Source: Paenibacillus sp. 32O-W
Lineage (GTDB): Bacteria > Bacillota > Bacilli > Paenibacillales > NBRC-103111
Assembly (NCBI RefSeq): GCF_007679495.1
Contig: NZ_VEGP01000007.1
Coordinates: 62,001 to 126,000 of the forward strand
DNA length: 64,000 bases
Direction of reading: 5' to 3'
A program made the position numbers and the translations under genes. Below the pieces are notes generated by a model. That model made no database searches, was not told where the DNA came from, and worked only from the letters and a program-made list of their open reading frames with translations. How positions within the stretch are numbered: the first letter of the stretch is position 1; every line of letters starts with the position of its first letter. Shown in pieces: positions 37,026 through 44,933 of this stretch.

Positions 37026-39593
37026 TTGACATCCAAGAAGAAAGCCAAAGCGAAACCGAAGAAACGTGTCTTTACATGGAGGAAAATGGCGGCATTGAGT
37101 TTGGTCACCGCCGCTCTGGCCGTTGTCGTCGCCTTGGCCGGATATTTGATCATTATTTACATGGGGAAAAATATACTGGATGAGCAGGCTAATAAGCTGC
37201 AGCTTACGGAAGGCTCCGTTGTTCTGGATTCTCAAGGCAACGAGGTGGCCAAGCTTTATCTGGAAAACCGGGAGCTGGTAGCTCTCGATGATATTCCGCC
37301 GCTCTTGCGTAAAGCTTTCATCGCGACCGAGGATAGAAGATTTGAAGAGCATACAGGTATCGATCTATGGGCGATCGGCCGGGCATTGGTCAAGGACGTC
37401 ATTGCCCGCAAAGTCGTGGAGGGCGGCAGTACGATTACCCAGCAGCTGGCCAAAAACCTGTTCCTCAGTGCGGACAAGACGGTGTTCCGGAAGGCGACCG
37501 AGGTTTCCATCGCCATCGCTCTGGAGGAAGAGTTTACGAAGGATGAAATACTGGAAATGTATCTGAACCGAATTTTCTTCGGGAGCGGCGCCTGGGGGAT
37601 CAAGATGGCCTCCAAACGCTATTTCGGCATTTCCGACCTGAACGAATTGGAGCTGTGGCAGATCGCTACGCTGGCGGCACTGCCCAAAGCGCCGACGACC
37701 TACTCTCCTCTTAATAATCCGGAGAAATCGAAAGAGCGGCGCGGGGTTGTCCTCACGCTGATGCATCAGCAGGGGCTGATCACAGAGGAAGAGATGAATC
37801 AGGCGAAGGCGGTGGACTACGATCCCGCCATGTCGACGGACATCCAGACGAGCAATCAATTTCCTTCCTATATTGATTATGTGGTTCAGGAAGCAAGCAA
37901 GCTATACGATATCGAGGAAGAGGAGCTGCTTCTTGGCGGCTACAGAATCGAGACGACACTGAATTCCAATGCCCAGAGAATTCTGGAGGAAACCTTCAAG
38001 AACGATAAAATGTTCCAGAAGAAGACAGACAAGCAGACAATGGCTATGCAGGGAAGTATGGTCATTATTGACCATAAGACGGGCGGAATTGTCTCGATGA
38101 TTGGCGGACGGGACTATGAGCGGAAGGGCTGGAACCGTGCATTGGTCAAGCAGCAGCCGGGCTCATCCTTCAAGCCTATCATCAGCTTTGCTCCGGCGAT
38201 CGAATCCGGCAAATTTACGCCTTATTCGATGCTGAAGGATGAGAAAATGTCTTTCAACGGATATTCGCCCAGCAACCTGAGCGGTCAGTATCGCGGAGAA
38301 GTCACGATGTTCGATGCGATGAAGTATTCCTGGAACATGCCTGCCGTATGGCTGTTGAATGAAGTAGGCCTGAAGTATGCGATGAATTTCGCAGAGGGGC
38401 TTGGAATTACTTTTGATGAAAATGACAGGAACCTCGCTATCGCTCTCGGGGGAATGACTTACGGGGTTTCGCCGTTAGAGATGGCGCAGGCGTACAGCGC
38501 TTTTGCCAATGATGGAATAATGCATGAGGCTCATGCCATCGTCAGCATCAAGGATAGAAACGGCAAAGAAATTCATGCCTTTAAAAATACGAAGGGCAAA
38601 CGGGTGATGAAAGAATCTACGGCCCGATCCATGACGGCACTGATGCAGAAGGTCGTGGAGCCGGGAGGAACGGGTGCCAGCGCCGCGATGAACCGCCCGG
38701 TCGCCGGTAAAACAGGCTCGACCCAGCATCCGTTCGTGGACAAACGCGACAAGGATATATGGTTTGCCGGTTATACTCCGGAATGGACCGCAGCTGTATG
38801 GATGGGCTTCGACAAAGCGGACAAAGACCACTACATCACGATCAAGAGCGGTCAAGCGGCCGCCTTGTTCAAGGAAGTGATGTCCAAGGCATTGGCCAAG
38901 GAGCCGGTCAAACCGTTCCCGGGTACGAAGGTGGAGGAGGAGCCGCCGGCCGATGAGGAAAAACCGGAGACGGTGACGAATTTCAACGCGCATTACGATA
39001 AGGAAAGCCGGAAGGTCAAGCTTTCCTGGCAAGCGGTAACCGGAAATGTCAATTACAAGATTTACCGGAAAGGCTCCAATGAAGGGGACTTCAGCTTCCT
39101 GCTGGAGGTTAAGACGGCGGAGGCGAACGACATTTCAGCCTTCCCGGGAGAAACCTATCAATACTATGTCGTCGCTTATGATCCGGAGAAAGATACGACT
39201 GGGGAACAATCGAATGTTGTGGAGGTAGCTATACCGGGTGAGAACGGAGAAGATGATTCTTCTCCCGATGAGACACCGATACCGCCCGACAATCCGGATC
39301 ATGGGGATAAAGACAAGGATAAAGATAACGGCAGGGATAAAGATAAAGACAAAGACAAAGATCGAGAGCCGGGGGAAACACCTGATCCGAATCCGAGCCC
39401 GTCTCAGGACCCGGATTCATCAAATCGGCCCGATCCGACCCCGACTCCAAGCCCGGGTCGGGAGCCCGATAACCCGGATCGTCATCAATCCTCCTCCAAT
39501 TCGACAATGAATCCGGGGGGAACGCCGGAGATCATTGATCCCATTGAGAACAATCGGGGTCAGGAAGAAGGCGGAGAGACAGCGGCTCCATGA
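37026..39593 (+). CDS. Class A penicillin-binding protein 1 (bifunctional glycosyltransferase/transpeptidase)
   Basis: An 855-residue membrane-anchored wall synthase. It has a basic cytosolic N-terminus, one membrane helix (about residues 26-50) and a GT51 domain with catalytic Glu102 in TEDRRFEEHTGID and EGGSTITQQLAKNLFL. The transpeptidase has SSFK at 380-383, SWN at 435-437 and KTG at 562-564. A fibronectin III domain follows, then a tail of Lys-Asp repeats (DKDKDKDNGRDKDKD) and Pro/Asp/Ser runs, all outside the membrane. The start is TTG, after GGGGGAGAG. The tail may contact the wall or partner proteins. It resembles PonA of Bacillus. Confidence 0.93.
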   Translation: MTSKKKAKAKPKKRVFTWRKMAALSLVTAALAVVVALAGYLIIIYMGKNILDEQANKLQLTEGSVVLDSQGNEVAKLYLENRELVALDDIPPLLRKAFIATEDRRFEEHTGIDLWAIGRALVKDVIARKVVEGGSTITQQLAKNLFLSADKTVFRKATEVSIAIALEEEFTKDEILEMYLNRIFFGSGAWGIKMASKRYFGISDLNELELWQIATLAALPKAPTTYSPLNNPEKSKERRGVVLTLMHQQGLITEEEMNQAKAVDYDPAMSTDIQTSNQFPSYIDYVVQEASKLYDIEEEELLLGGYRIETTLNSNAQRILEETFKNDKMFQKKTDKQTMAMQGSMVIIDHKTGGIVSMIGGRDYERKGWNRALVKQQPGSSFKPIISFAPAIESGKFTPYSMLKDEKMSFNGYSPSNLSGQYRGEVTMFDAMKYSWNMPAVWLLNEVGLKYAMNFAEGLGITFDENDRNLAIALGGMTYGVSPLEMAQAYSAFANDGIMHEAHAIVSIKDRNGKEIHAFKNTKGKRVMKESTARSMTALMQKVVEPGGTGASAAMNRPVAGKTGSTQHPFVDKRDKDIWFAGYTPEWTAAVWMGFDKADKDHYITIKSGQAAALFKEVMSKALAKEPVKPFPGTKVEEEPPADEEKPETVTNFNAHYDKESRKVKLSWQAVTGNVNYKIYRKGSNEGDFSFLLEVKTAEANDISAFPGETYQYYVVAYDPEKDTTGEQSNVVEVAIPGENGEDDSSPDETPIPPDNPDHGDKDKDKDNGRDKDKDKDKDREPGETPDPNPSPSQDPDSSNRPDPTPTPSPGREPDNPDRHQSSSNSTMNPGGTPEIIDPIENNRGQEEGGETAAP

Positions 39594-39674
39594 TCCGGTG
39601 GGGTTGTCTCAACAATTAGTTCATTCATATGGAGAAACAGGCTTAACCGGTGAAAAGTTCATATATCGCCCAAA

Positions 39675-39722
39675 AAGGGCGAGAGGAGTGGGCAATTGTC
39701 CGCTAACTCTCGCTCTTTTTCT
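39675..39722 (+). terminator. Rho-independent terminator after the PBP1 gene
   Basis: AGGGCGAGAG pairs with CTCTCGCTCT across a loop of about 20 bases, followed by TTTTTC. Confidence 0.78.
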
Positions 39723-39818
39723 TTCATCGTTATCTGGTTGAACAAATGATGTACTGGGGGAAGGTCATTCTGCTCAATGTTTACTATCGAATCTCTTTCG
39801 TTAAAGCAATCGCAAGAT

Positions 39819-39848
39819 TTGAGAGTGATTTCTTCAATATGCTATAAT
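39819..39848 (+). promoter_or_regulatory. Sigma-A-type promoter of the cyclophilin gene
   Basis: TTGAGA (39819-39824), 18-base spacer, TATAAT (39843-39848). It stands 33 bases before the TTG start. Confidence 0.65.
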
Positions 39849-39880
39849 GGGTTATATTTTTCCAACTGAGGTGTTCATCA

Positions 39881-40588
39881 TTGATTCCATACAGTAAAGG
39901 ATTTAAAGCAGCGTTAGTCTGTTCACTAGCCGCAGCACTGTTGGCAGGGTGCGGCGGCAAATCGGGCGGGGAAGCCGGGCAAGGCAGCCAGAACGGGCAG
40001 CCGGCAACGACACAGGCTCCATCCGCCTCGCCGGGACAAGCCAAGAAATGGTCACAGCCTCCGGCTATGACTATCGATCCGGAACAAACCTATCAAGCCG
40101 AATTCGAAACGAGCAAAGGCACGTTTACAATTGAGTTATTTGCGAAAGAAGCGCCCAATACGGTCAATAATTTTGTCTTTCTGGCGAAGGAGGGATATTA
40201 CGATGGAGTCACTTTCCATCGAATCATTGAGACCTTCATGATTCAGACCGGCGATCCGACGGGTACGGGGACCGGAACGCCCGGGTATTACATTAAGGAC
40301 GAACTGGACTCGGGGTATACCTACGAGCCTGGAATAGTCGCTATGGCGAAGTCCGGGAAGGACCGCAACGGAAGCCAGTTTTTTATATGCACGGGTGAAG
40401 ATAGCTACAACCTGAATTTGCAGCCGGATTATTCTATCTTCGGCAAAGTGATTGAAGGTATGGATACCGTGCAGGAAATTGCGGCTACACCGGTTAAGAT
40501 GAACCCGAAGGGGAATGATCGCACGCCGAGCCTTCCGACGGAGACCGTGACGATCAACAAAGTGACGATTCATGAAGCCGGACAATAA
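39881..40588 (+). CDS. Cyclophilin-type peptidyl-prolyl isomerase lipoprotein
   Basis: A 235-residue protein with lipobox LLAGC (Cys24), a Gly/Gln/Ser/Pro-rich linker (about residues 26-60) and a cyclophilin domain. Domain motifs: PNTVNNFVFLAKEGYYDGVT, FHRIIETFMIQTGDPTGTGT and SQFFICT, with the catalytic Arg in FHRI and the Phe/Gln pocket present. It probably helps fold exported proteins at the outer face of the membrane. The start is TTG 39881, placed 8 bases from GAGGTG; no ATG gives a signal peptide. Confidence 0.9.
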   Translation: MIPYSKGFKAALVCSLAAALLAGCGGKSGGEAGQGSQNGQPATTQAPSASPGQAKKWSQPPAMTIDPEQTYQAEFETSKGTFTIELFAKEAPNTVNNFVFLAKEGYYDGVTFHRIIETFMIQTGDPTGTGTGTPGYYIKDELDSGYTYEPGIVAMAKSGKDRNGSQFFICTGEDSYNLNLQPDYSIFGKVIEGMDTVQEIAATPVKMNPKGNDRTPSLPTETVTINKVTIHEAGQ

Positions 40589-40633
40589 ACCGGCCTTGGA
40601 CATAGAGGCTGCTGTTGAAGCGGCCTCCTTCTT

Positions 40634-40659
40634 AGCAGAGTCTGTCTCTGCTATTTTTT
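40634..40659 (+). terminator. Rho-independent terminator after the cyclophilin gene
   Basis: AGCAGAG-TCTGT-CTCTGCT followed by ATTTTTT. Confidence 0.85.
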
Positions 40660-40797
40660 AAATATAGAAAGGATAAGTTTCACTTTATATAAAGAACGAC
40701 CGGGAGTAGAGGAAAGGCAACGCCGTTAATGGATCAAGAATTGCTGCGATAACAGCGATAATACTCCATTTCGAAGCGATTCGGATACTTATGGAGA

Positions 40798-40883
40798 AAA
40801 GCCTGCGAAAATACATTTATTTCGGCATCAAATCACTCGATTACCCCTGGAACGGGAAAAGAAGATGTATTTTTTCAGGCTTT
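40798..40883. repeat. 86-bp palindromic repeat unit, copy B
   Basis: Begins AAAGCCTGCGAAAATACA, identical to copy A for 18 bases, and ends TGTATTTTTTCAGGCTTT. The interior differs completely from copy A at 27451-27536, yet the length is identical. Confidence 0.8.
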
Positions 40884-40962
40884 GCCGCGTATACGGAGTA
40901 AAACGACCTAAAATTCGTGCAGAATTGCAGGCTTTAAATCTTTTAATTCCAGGGGGCTCCCC

Positions 40963-41118
40963 GCAAAGTACCCGGAATACGCTTCGAAGGCTATGCGTCA
41001 CTTTGTGGGGAATTTACAGGGATCCGGCAAAGTACCCTGAATAAGCTTCAAAGGCTACGCGTCACGTGGGGAATTTACAGGGCGCGACAGCTCACGTGCT
41101 TGTGGGGGATTTACAGGG
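40963..41118. repeat. Imperfect tandem repeats, about 2.3 copies
   Basis: Copies at 40963-41021 and 41027-41082 both read GCAAAGTACCC..GAATA.GCTTC then AAGGCTA.GCGTCAC and GTGGGGAATTTACAGGG. A partial third copy (CTTGTGGGGGATTTACAGGG, 41099-41118) follows. No coding frame or known element explains them. Confidence 0.8.
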
Positions 41119-41257
41119 CTTCGTTTGCAAATTTTTACTTCTAGGATTAATGCAGCAGTACGTTTAATGGCAAGTAAGTCTTAAAGTGTGCGGGGCAGCA
41201 TTTAGAGTTCTTCTCGGAAACGGCACTCATGAGGTGACCTTGGGAGGTAGATAGCCA

Positions 41258-41917
41258 GTGTCCACGCGAGCTTGTATGCTAATCCACGGTTTTACCGGAG
41301 GACCGTATGAATTAGGTCCTTTAGCGGACTATTTGCGGAAGCGGGGAGTGCTATGCACGGTTCCGGAGCTTCCCGGCCACGGAGGGAAATTACGTGAACT
41401 CAAGCGCTATACCCGGGCCGACTGGATAGCCAAAGCCTTAACCGAAGCCGAGGAGCTGGTTGAACGCTGCGGTCCGATCGATCTGGTCGGATTCTCCATG
41501 GGCGGACTGCTGGCTACTTATGTGGCTAACCGGCTTCCGGTTCGCAGACTGGCCTTACTGGGAACGCCGGTCATTTATATCAGCCCGGGAAGGATGATCC
41601 GGGATATTGCCGGAAGGCTGGCTGGAAGCAGAACGAAGGATACGCCGGGCAAGGCCGGGACGCCTGTGCGCGCTGTGGTGGAATTTATGAAGCTGGTCAA
41701 GGAGATCAGGCCGGAATTCGAGCAAGTGTCCGTACCGACGCTGATTGTCCAAGGGGCGGAGGACCATATTGTACATCCTTACAGTGCAAAGTATATTTAC
41801 GAGAAAATATCCGCACCCAAGGAACTGCTGATTTTGCCGAATTCCCGGCATTTGCTTTGCTTTGGGGAGGAAGCGGATCGTTTGTTCGGCGAAGTGGAGC
41901 AGTTTTTGCAATATTGA
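41258..41917 (+). CDS. Alpha/beta hydrolase, carboxylesterase (Est30-like)
   Basis: A 219-residue cytosolic esterase. It has the oxyanion motif LIHGFTGGPYE, nucleophile Ser80 in GFSMGG, Asp169 in GAEDHIV and His198 in NSRHLL, the triad of the Geobacillus Est30 group that hydrolyses short-chain and monoacylglycerol esters (known). The start is GTG with GGGAGGT 9 bases upstream. A DUF218 membrane protein gene follows 30 bases downstream, probably in one operon. Confidence 0.9.
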   Translation: MSTRACMLIHGFTGGPYELGPLADYLRKRGVLCTVPELPGHGGKLRELKRYTRADWIAKALTEAEELVERCGPIDLVGFSMGGLLATYVANRLPVRRLALLGTPVIYISPGRMIRDIAGRLAGSRTKDTPGKAGTPVRAVVEFMKLVKEIRPEFEQVSVPTLIVQGAEDHIVHPYSAKYIYEKISAPKELLILPNSRHLLCFGEEADRLFGEVEQFLQY

Positions 41918-41947
41918 TTGTGTTCGCGGGAGCTGAGGGGGAACCGA

Positions 41948-42577
41948 ATGAAAAGAAGAAAAGCCAAGGCCTTATTCTGGTTGAAAACCGCCGGGATATT
42001 GGCAGGCTTGCTAGTCCTATGGGTTGGGTATGTGCAGTGGAAAATTTACTCGGTTCAGCACAGTCAGAATTCGGAGCCGGCAGATGTCGCGATCGTTCTT
42101 GGAGCCGCCCTCTGGAATGGCGTCCCCAGTCCGGGCCTTCGGGAAAGACTGGAAGGGGCCGTTGAACTGTACGAGCAAGGCATAGTAGATAAAATTATTC
42201 TTTCCGGGGGACTGGGTACACATGGCTCGACCGTGACCGAGGCGGAAGGGATGAAGAGGTATTTGCTGGAGCGCGGCATCCCCGAATCCGATCTGTTCAA
42301 GGAAGATGAGGCCAGAAATACGCTGCAAAATTTGTCCTTCAGCCAGAATATTATGAAAGCCAATCAATGGACGACGGCCATCATTGTTACTCATCATTAT
42401 CATGGCGCCCGGGCTCTCGATATGGCCCGATTCCTCCATTTCGAGAACCCGAGAGTGTATACGGTCGATTCGGAAGTGATGAATATTACTTGGCACAAGA
42501 CGAGGGAGACGCTGGCTTACGGGAAATGGACCTTGGACAAATGGATGATGTGGCTGGGCCTTTCCTCTGCTCCTTGA
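41948..42577 (+). CDS. YdcF/SanA-like DUF218 membrane protein
   Basis: A 209-residue protein with one N-terminal membrane helix (about residues 10-28) and a DUF218 domain: VAIVLGAALWNGVPSPGLRE, KIILSGG, EAEGMKRYLLERGIPESDL and VTHHYHGARA. SanA of this family affects envelope permeability in enteric bacteria; biochemical activity is unknown. AGGGGGAA fits ATG 41948 rather than the open frame upstream at 41918. It follows the esterase gene by 30 bases. Confidence 0.85.
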   Translation: MKRRKAKALFWLKTAGILAGLLVLWVGYVQWKIYSVQHSQNSEPADVAIVLGAALWNGVPSPGLRERLEGAVELYEQGIVDKIILSGGLGTHGSTVTEAEGMKRYLLERGIPESDLFKEDEARNTLQNLSFSQNIMKANQWTTAIIVTHHYHGARALDMARFLHFENPRVYTVDSEVMNITWHKTRETLAYGKWTLDKWMMWLGLSSAP

Positions 42578-42675
42578 ATTTGGACCGCGGGGGAACAGAT
42601 GCACGTTCGTCAGACGCTGTCATGTATCACGGAGAAGCATTATGCTGGACAATTGGACAACCTGGAGCTTTTCGT

Positions 42676-43437
42676 TTATCCTCCTCCAATCCGATAATGA
42701 TATTGATATAAGGGACGGTAACCGGAACGGGTATAGAGGGCGATAGCCGGCTCATTATCTGCGGAGACTTGCAGATAAAGATTCGAGGCCCCGTTCTGGC
42801 CGCTCCAGTCGGCCAGCGCGCGGACCAGGCGGCGGCCGGCACCCTGCCTGCGGAATGGAGGAGCGATAACGACGTTGGTATATCCCGCCCAGCCTCTTTC
42901 GACGATGGCCGTTCCTACCCCGATCGTCTCCTCTCGGGCATTTTTCAAAGTGAGAAAGGTATGCCTAGGCCCGATAGCGGCAAACATTTTTTCGTAGACC
43001 GGCTTTCGCGTTACCGGGAATTGCTCGAAAGCGATAAAGTCATCTATCCATTCCCCGGAAGGGCCGGAATGGAGGATGATGTAATCGTCCTCGGGGGGGT
43101 TTAGACAAGCCCTGACTTTTTCAATACTCGAGATCATTACGGTCGTAACCATTTCTTTGCGATACCCTTCAAGCTCCAGCAGTCTGTCCAACTCCGGCGG
43201 AGAGGCCGGACTGATTTGGTAACAAACCGGCAGCCCGCGGCGGCTGTAAAAAGCATTGACCTCTTCCCGCCAATTTCCTTCCGGCAGATCCCCGCAAGTC
43301 CATACGCTGTTGGCCCGCCGGGTAACTCCTTCGGCCGCTCTTAGCTTCCAGCCCCCATAAGCTTGCTGAACGATAGAAGGCCAGGTATTGGCGGCCAATT
43401 GTTCAATAAAGGCTATGAACGCCCGGTCTTTCTCCAC
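42676..43437 (-). CDS. GNAT-family N-acetyltransferase
   Basis: A 253-residue protein. The C-terminal half holds the GNAT core: acetyl-CoA-binding motif VVIAPPFRRQGAGRRLVRAL, then NLYLQVSADNEPAIALYTRSGYRP. The N-terminal half (about residues 1-130) looks like a second, degenerate GNAT lobe, as in two-domain GNATs. The substrate is unknown. The start is GTG 43437, with GGGAGGAG 7 bases before, rather than the upstream ATGs in frame. It is convergent to the DUF218 gene. Confidence 0.85.
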   Translation of the reverse strand: MEKDRAFIAFIEQLAANTWPSIVQQAYGGWKLRAAEGVTRRANSVWTCGDLPEGNWREEVNAFYSRRGLPVCYQISPASPPELDRLLELEGYRKEMVTTVMISSIEKVRACLNPPEDDYIILHSGPSGEWIDDFIAFEQFPVTRKPVYEKMFAAIGPRHTFLTLKNAREETIGVGTAIVERGWAGYTNVVIAPPFRRQGAGRRLVRALADWSGQNGASNLYLQVSADNEPAIALYTRSGYRPLYQYHYRIGGG

Positions 43438-43773
43438 TATAAGCTCCTCCCGTCTGCACCTCGATATTTCCATGATTTTAATAAAAATACATTTTAATGA
43501 ATAAATATGCAATGTGTTTTTGACTGAATTTTTATTTGAGTAAAATCCGAAGACGAGATATGCTGCAAATAATAAGGGCACCTGAGGTCGCCAGTTCTTT
43601 CCAATTGGTTTAGCCGCATGAAATAAAAATCACCGGGTCGTCAACCGTACCAGTTGCAGACTCTCCCAACGCGGCCATCCACATTTTCCTTGGCGTCTTT
43701 AGGGCTTGTCGGGAACCCTTTTCTGGGCTCCTGCGTATACTGCTTACACAAAAAATATACGAGGTGATCCGAT
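43438..43773. other. Divergent intergenic region between the GNAT and spoVK genes
   Basis: About 336 bases, AT-rich near 43,470-43,560. It must hold promoters for both genes. I could not match a sigma-E or sigma-K promoter with confidence. GAGGTG at 43761-43766 is the spoVK ribosome site. Confidence 0.45.
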
Positions 43774-44346
43774 ATGAGCGGTCGATATACGGCAACCATC
43801 CACCGAAATCCGGAAGATCCTTCGCGGCGTATCAGCATTGTATTGAATTCACCTGAAGGGACTGCCGCTGCCGCCGAAGCGCCGCCCTTGTCCAAGATCG
43901 ACAGAGCTCCGACCCGGCAATTTTCCGCGATTCTGAAAGAGCTGGACCGAATGATCGGACTGGAGAATGTGAAGGAGCTTATTTATGAAATCTACGCTCT
44001 GCTGCTGATCAAGCAGTACCGGGCCGAGGCGGGTCTCCACTATGACGCTCATGTCTATCACATGGTCTTCAAAGGAAATCCGGGAACGGGAAAGACCACC
44101 GTCGCCCGAATCGTCGCCAAGCTGCTGCATGAGCTGGGGGTGCTGTCCAAAGGTCATCTGATCGAGGTGGATCGTGCGGAGCTGGTCGGCGAATATATAG
44201 GGCATACCGCATTGAAGACGAAGGAACTGATCAAGAAAGCGATGGGCGGGGCATTGTTTATCGATGAGGCTTACAGCCTGGCCCGGGGAGGCGACAAGGA
44301 CTTCGGCAAGGAAGCCATCGATACCCTCGTTAAAGCGATGGATTAG
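43774..44346 (+). CDS. spoVK: SpoVK, N-terminal half (gene interrupted)
   Basis: Codons 1-190 of an AAA+ ATPase of the CbxX/CfxQ family. Walker [10 protein letters not shown] is at residues 101-109, and Walker B ALFIDEA at 160-166. The frame ends at TAG 44344-44346, two codons after it enters the mobile element (LVKAMD instead of LVKAMED). The sensor-1 region, arginine finger and C-terminal lid are encoded 12.1 kb away at 56444-56848. In B. subtilis SpoVK (322 residues) acts in the mother cell in spore maturation (known). The fragment alone should not form an active ring. Joining at the 11-bp core restores 320 residues in frame. Confidence 0.95.
   Translation: MSGRYTATIHRNPEDPSRRISIVLNSPEGTAAAAEAPPLSKIDRAPTRQFSAILKELDRMIGLENVKELIYEIYALLLIKQYRAEAGLHYDAHVYHMVFKGNPGTGKTTVARIVAKLLHELGVLSKGHLIEVDRAELVGEYIGHTALKTKELIKKAMGGALFIDEAYSLARGGDKDFGKEAIDTLVKAMD
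44332..44342 (+). other. attL core
   Basis: AAAGCGATGGA, covering spoVK codons 187-189 and two bases of 190. The left flank (CCCTCGTT) is spoVK; the right flank (TTAGGTTTT) belongs to the element. Confidence 0.9.
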
Positions 44347-44351
44347 GTTTT
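44338..44351 (+). repeat. Right arm of the reconstructed attP
   Basis: ATGGATTAGGTTTT is the exact reverse complement of AAAACCTAATCCAT at 56426-56439. In the excised circle the two face each other across AGTCAAAGCG, giving a 38-bp symmetric site. Confidence 0.9.
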
Positions 44352-44441
44352 TATGCGGGTATTGATTGGGCGGAAAATGGGCGTAAAAAATCCTCCCCTT
44401 GAGAGGAACCTGGTTTCTTGCGGCAGGGAGGAGGCTGAAGC

Positions 44442-44555
44442 ATGAATTTCATTGATTTTCGCTTTAAAGTTAGGACGACCCTGGTTCTCGAAAAATCTGC
44501 TGCCAAAAGGGCATTTATGAATACGGCTTCCTTGTACCTTATAGATGCGTTTTAG
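44442..44555 (+). CDS. Small ORF just inside the left end of the element
   Basis: A 37-codon frame, MNFIDFRFKVRTTLVLEKSA onward, ending at TAG 44553. A strong GGGAGGAGG site lies 7 bases before its ATG. The product would be basic, with no family I recognise. It lies 100 bases from attL on the same strand as the recombinase. In an excised circle it would lie downstream of the recombinase gene. A small accessory or directionality factor is one idea; it may also be spurious. Confidence 0.4.
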   Translation: MNFIDFRFKVRTTLVLEKSAAKRAFMNTASLYLIDAF

Positions 44556-44639
44556 CTATTTAAAGCAATTAGCGCATGTAGAGAAAGTTTGGGAGAGCCG
44601 TGAACGGATCATCGATTGAGGCCGGCAGGCATCGTGTCA

Positions 44640-44846
44640 TTAAGTACTTACCATTCGATGAGTAAGATTTTCTACAACCGGAAGCATTCGGGCCTCTTTT
44701 TCCATAGAATTATGGCATAAGGGACAAGCCGGAGTGTCCACGAAGGAGAAATCCTGTCTCATCCATCCATTGCAATCCTGATTGGTGCAAGCCCATACCT
44801 CCGTCTCTCTTTGTTCGATTTCTTCAAAAGTTTTGCGTGAATACAA
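44640..44846 (-). CDS. YdjO-like cold-inducible small zinc-ribbon-type protein
   Basis: A 68-residue protein with two Cys pairs, CTNQDC and CPLC, in a zinc-ribbon arrangement, and the family ending EARMLPVVENL. It matches the YdjO family (PF14169) of Bacillales, named for cold induction in B. subtilis; the biochemical role is unknown. The start is TTG 44846 with AAGGAGGG at optimal spacing. It is last in the minus-strand series of the element, 87 bases after the SpoVK paralogue. Confidence 0.8.
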   Translation of the reverse strand: MYSRKTFEEIEQRETEVWACTNQDCNGWMRQDFSFVDTPACPLCHNSMEKEARMLPVVENLTHRMVST

Positions 44847-44933
44847 AACAAAGCCCTCCTTCCATCATGATCCCACAATATTTTCCATCGAACCGCATTT
44901 ATAATATGTGATGATCTGCAGGTAATTATTCGG

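Larger units (their letters stand above)
40589..41257. other. Repeat-bearing intergenic region before the esterase gene
   Basis: About 670 bases with no supported gene. Contents are the terminator at 40634-40659, palindromic unit B (40798-40883), a stray half-copy (TGCAGGCTTTAAATC, 40927-40940) and the imperfect tandem repeats at 40963-41118. Confidence 0.7.

Noticed and set aside
43774-44346. Truncated spoVK as an ordinary pseudogene
   Set aside because: The missing part is found 12.1 kb away, in frame and undamaged, and the junctions share an exact 11-bp core next to a recombinase gene.
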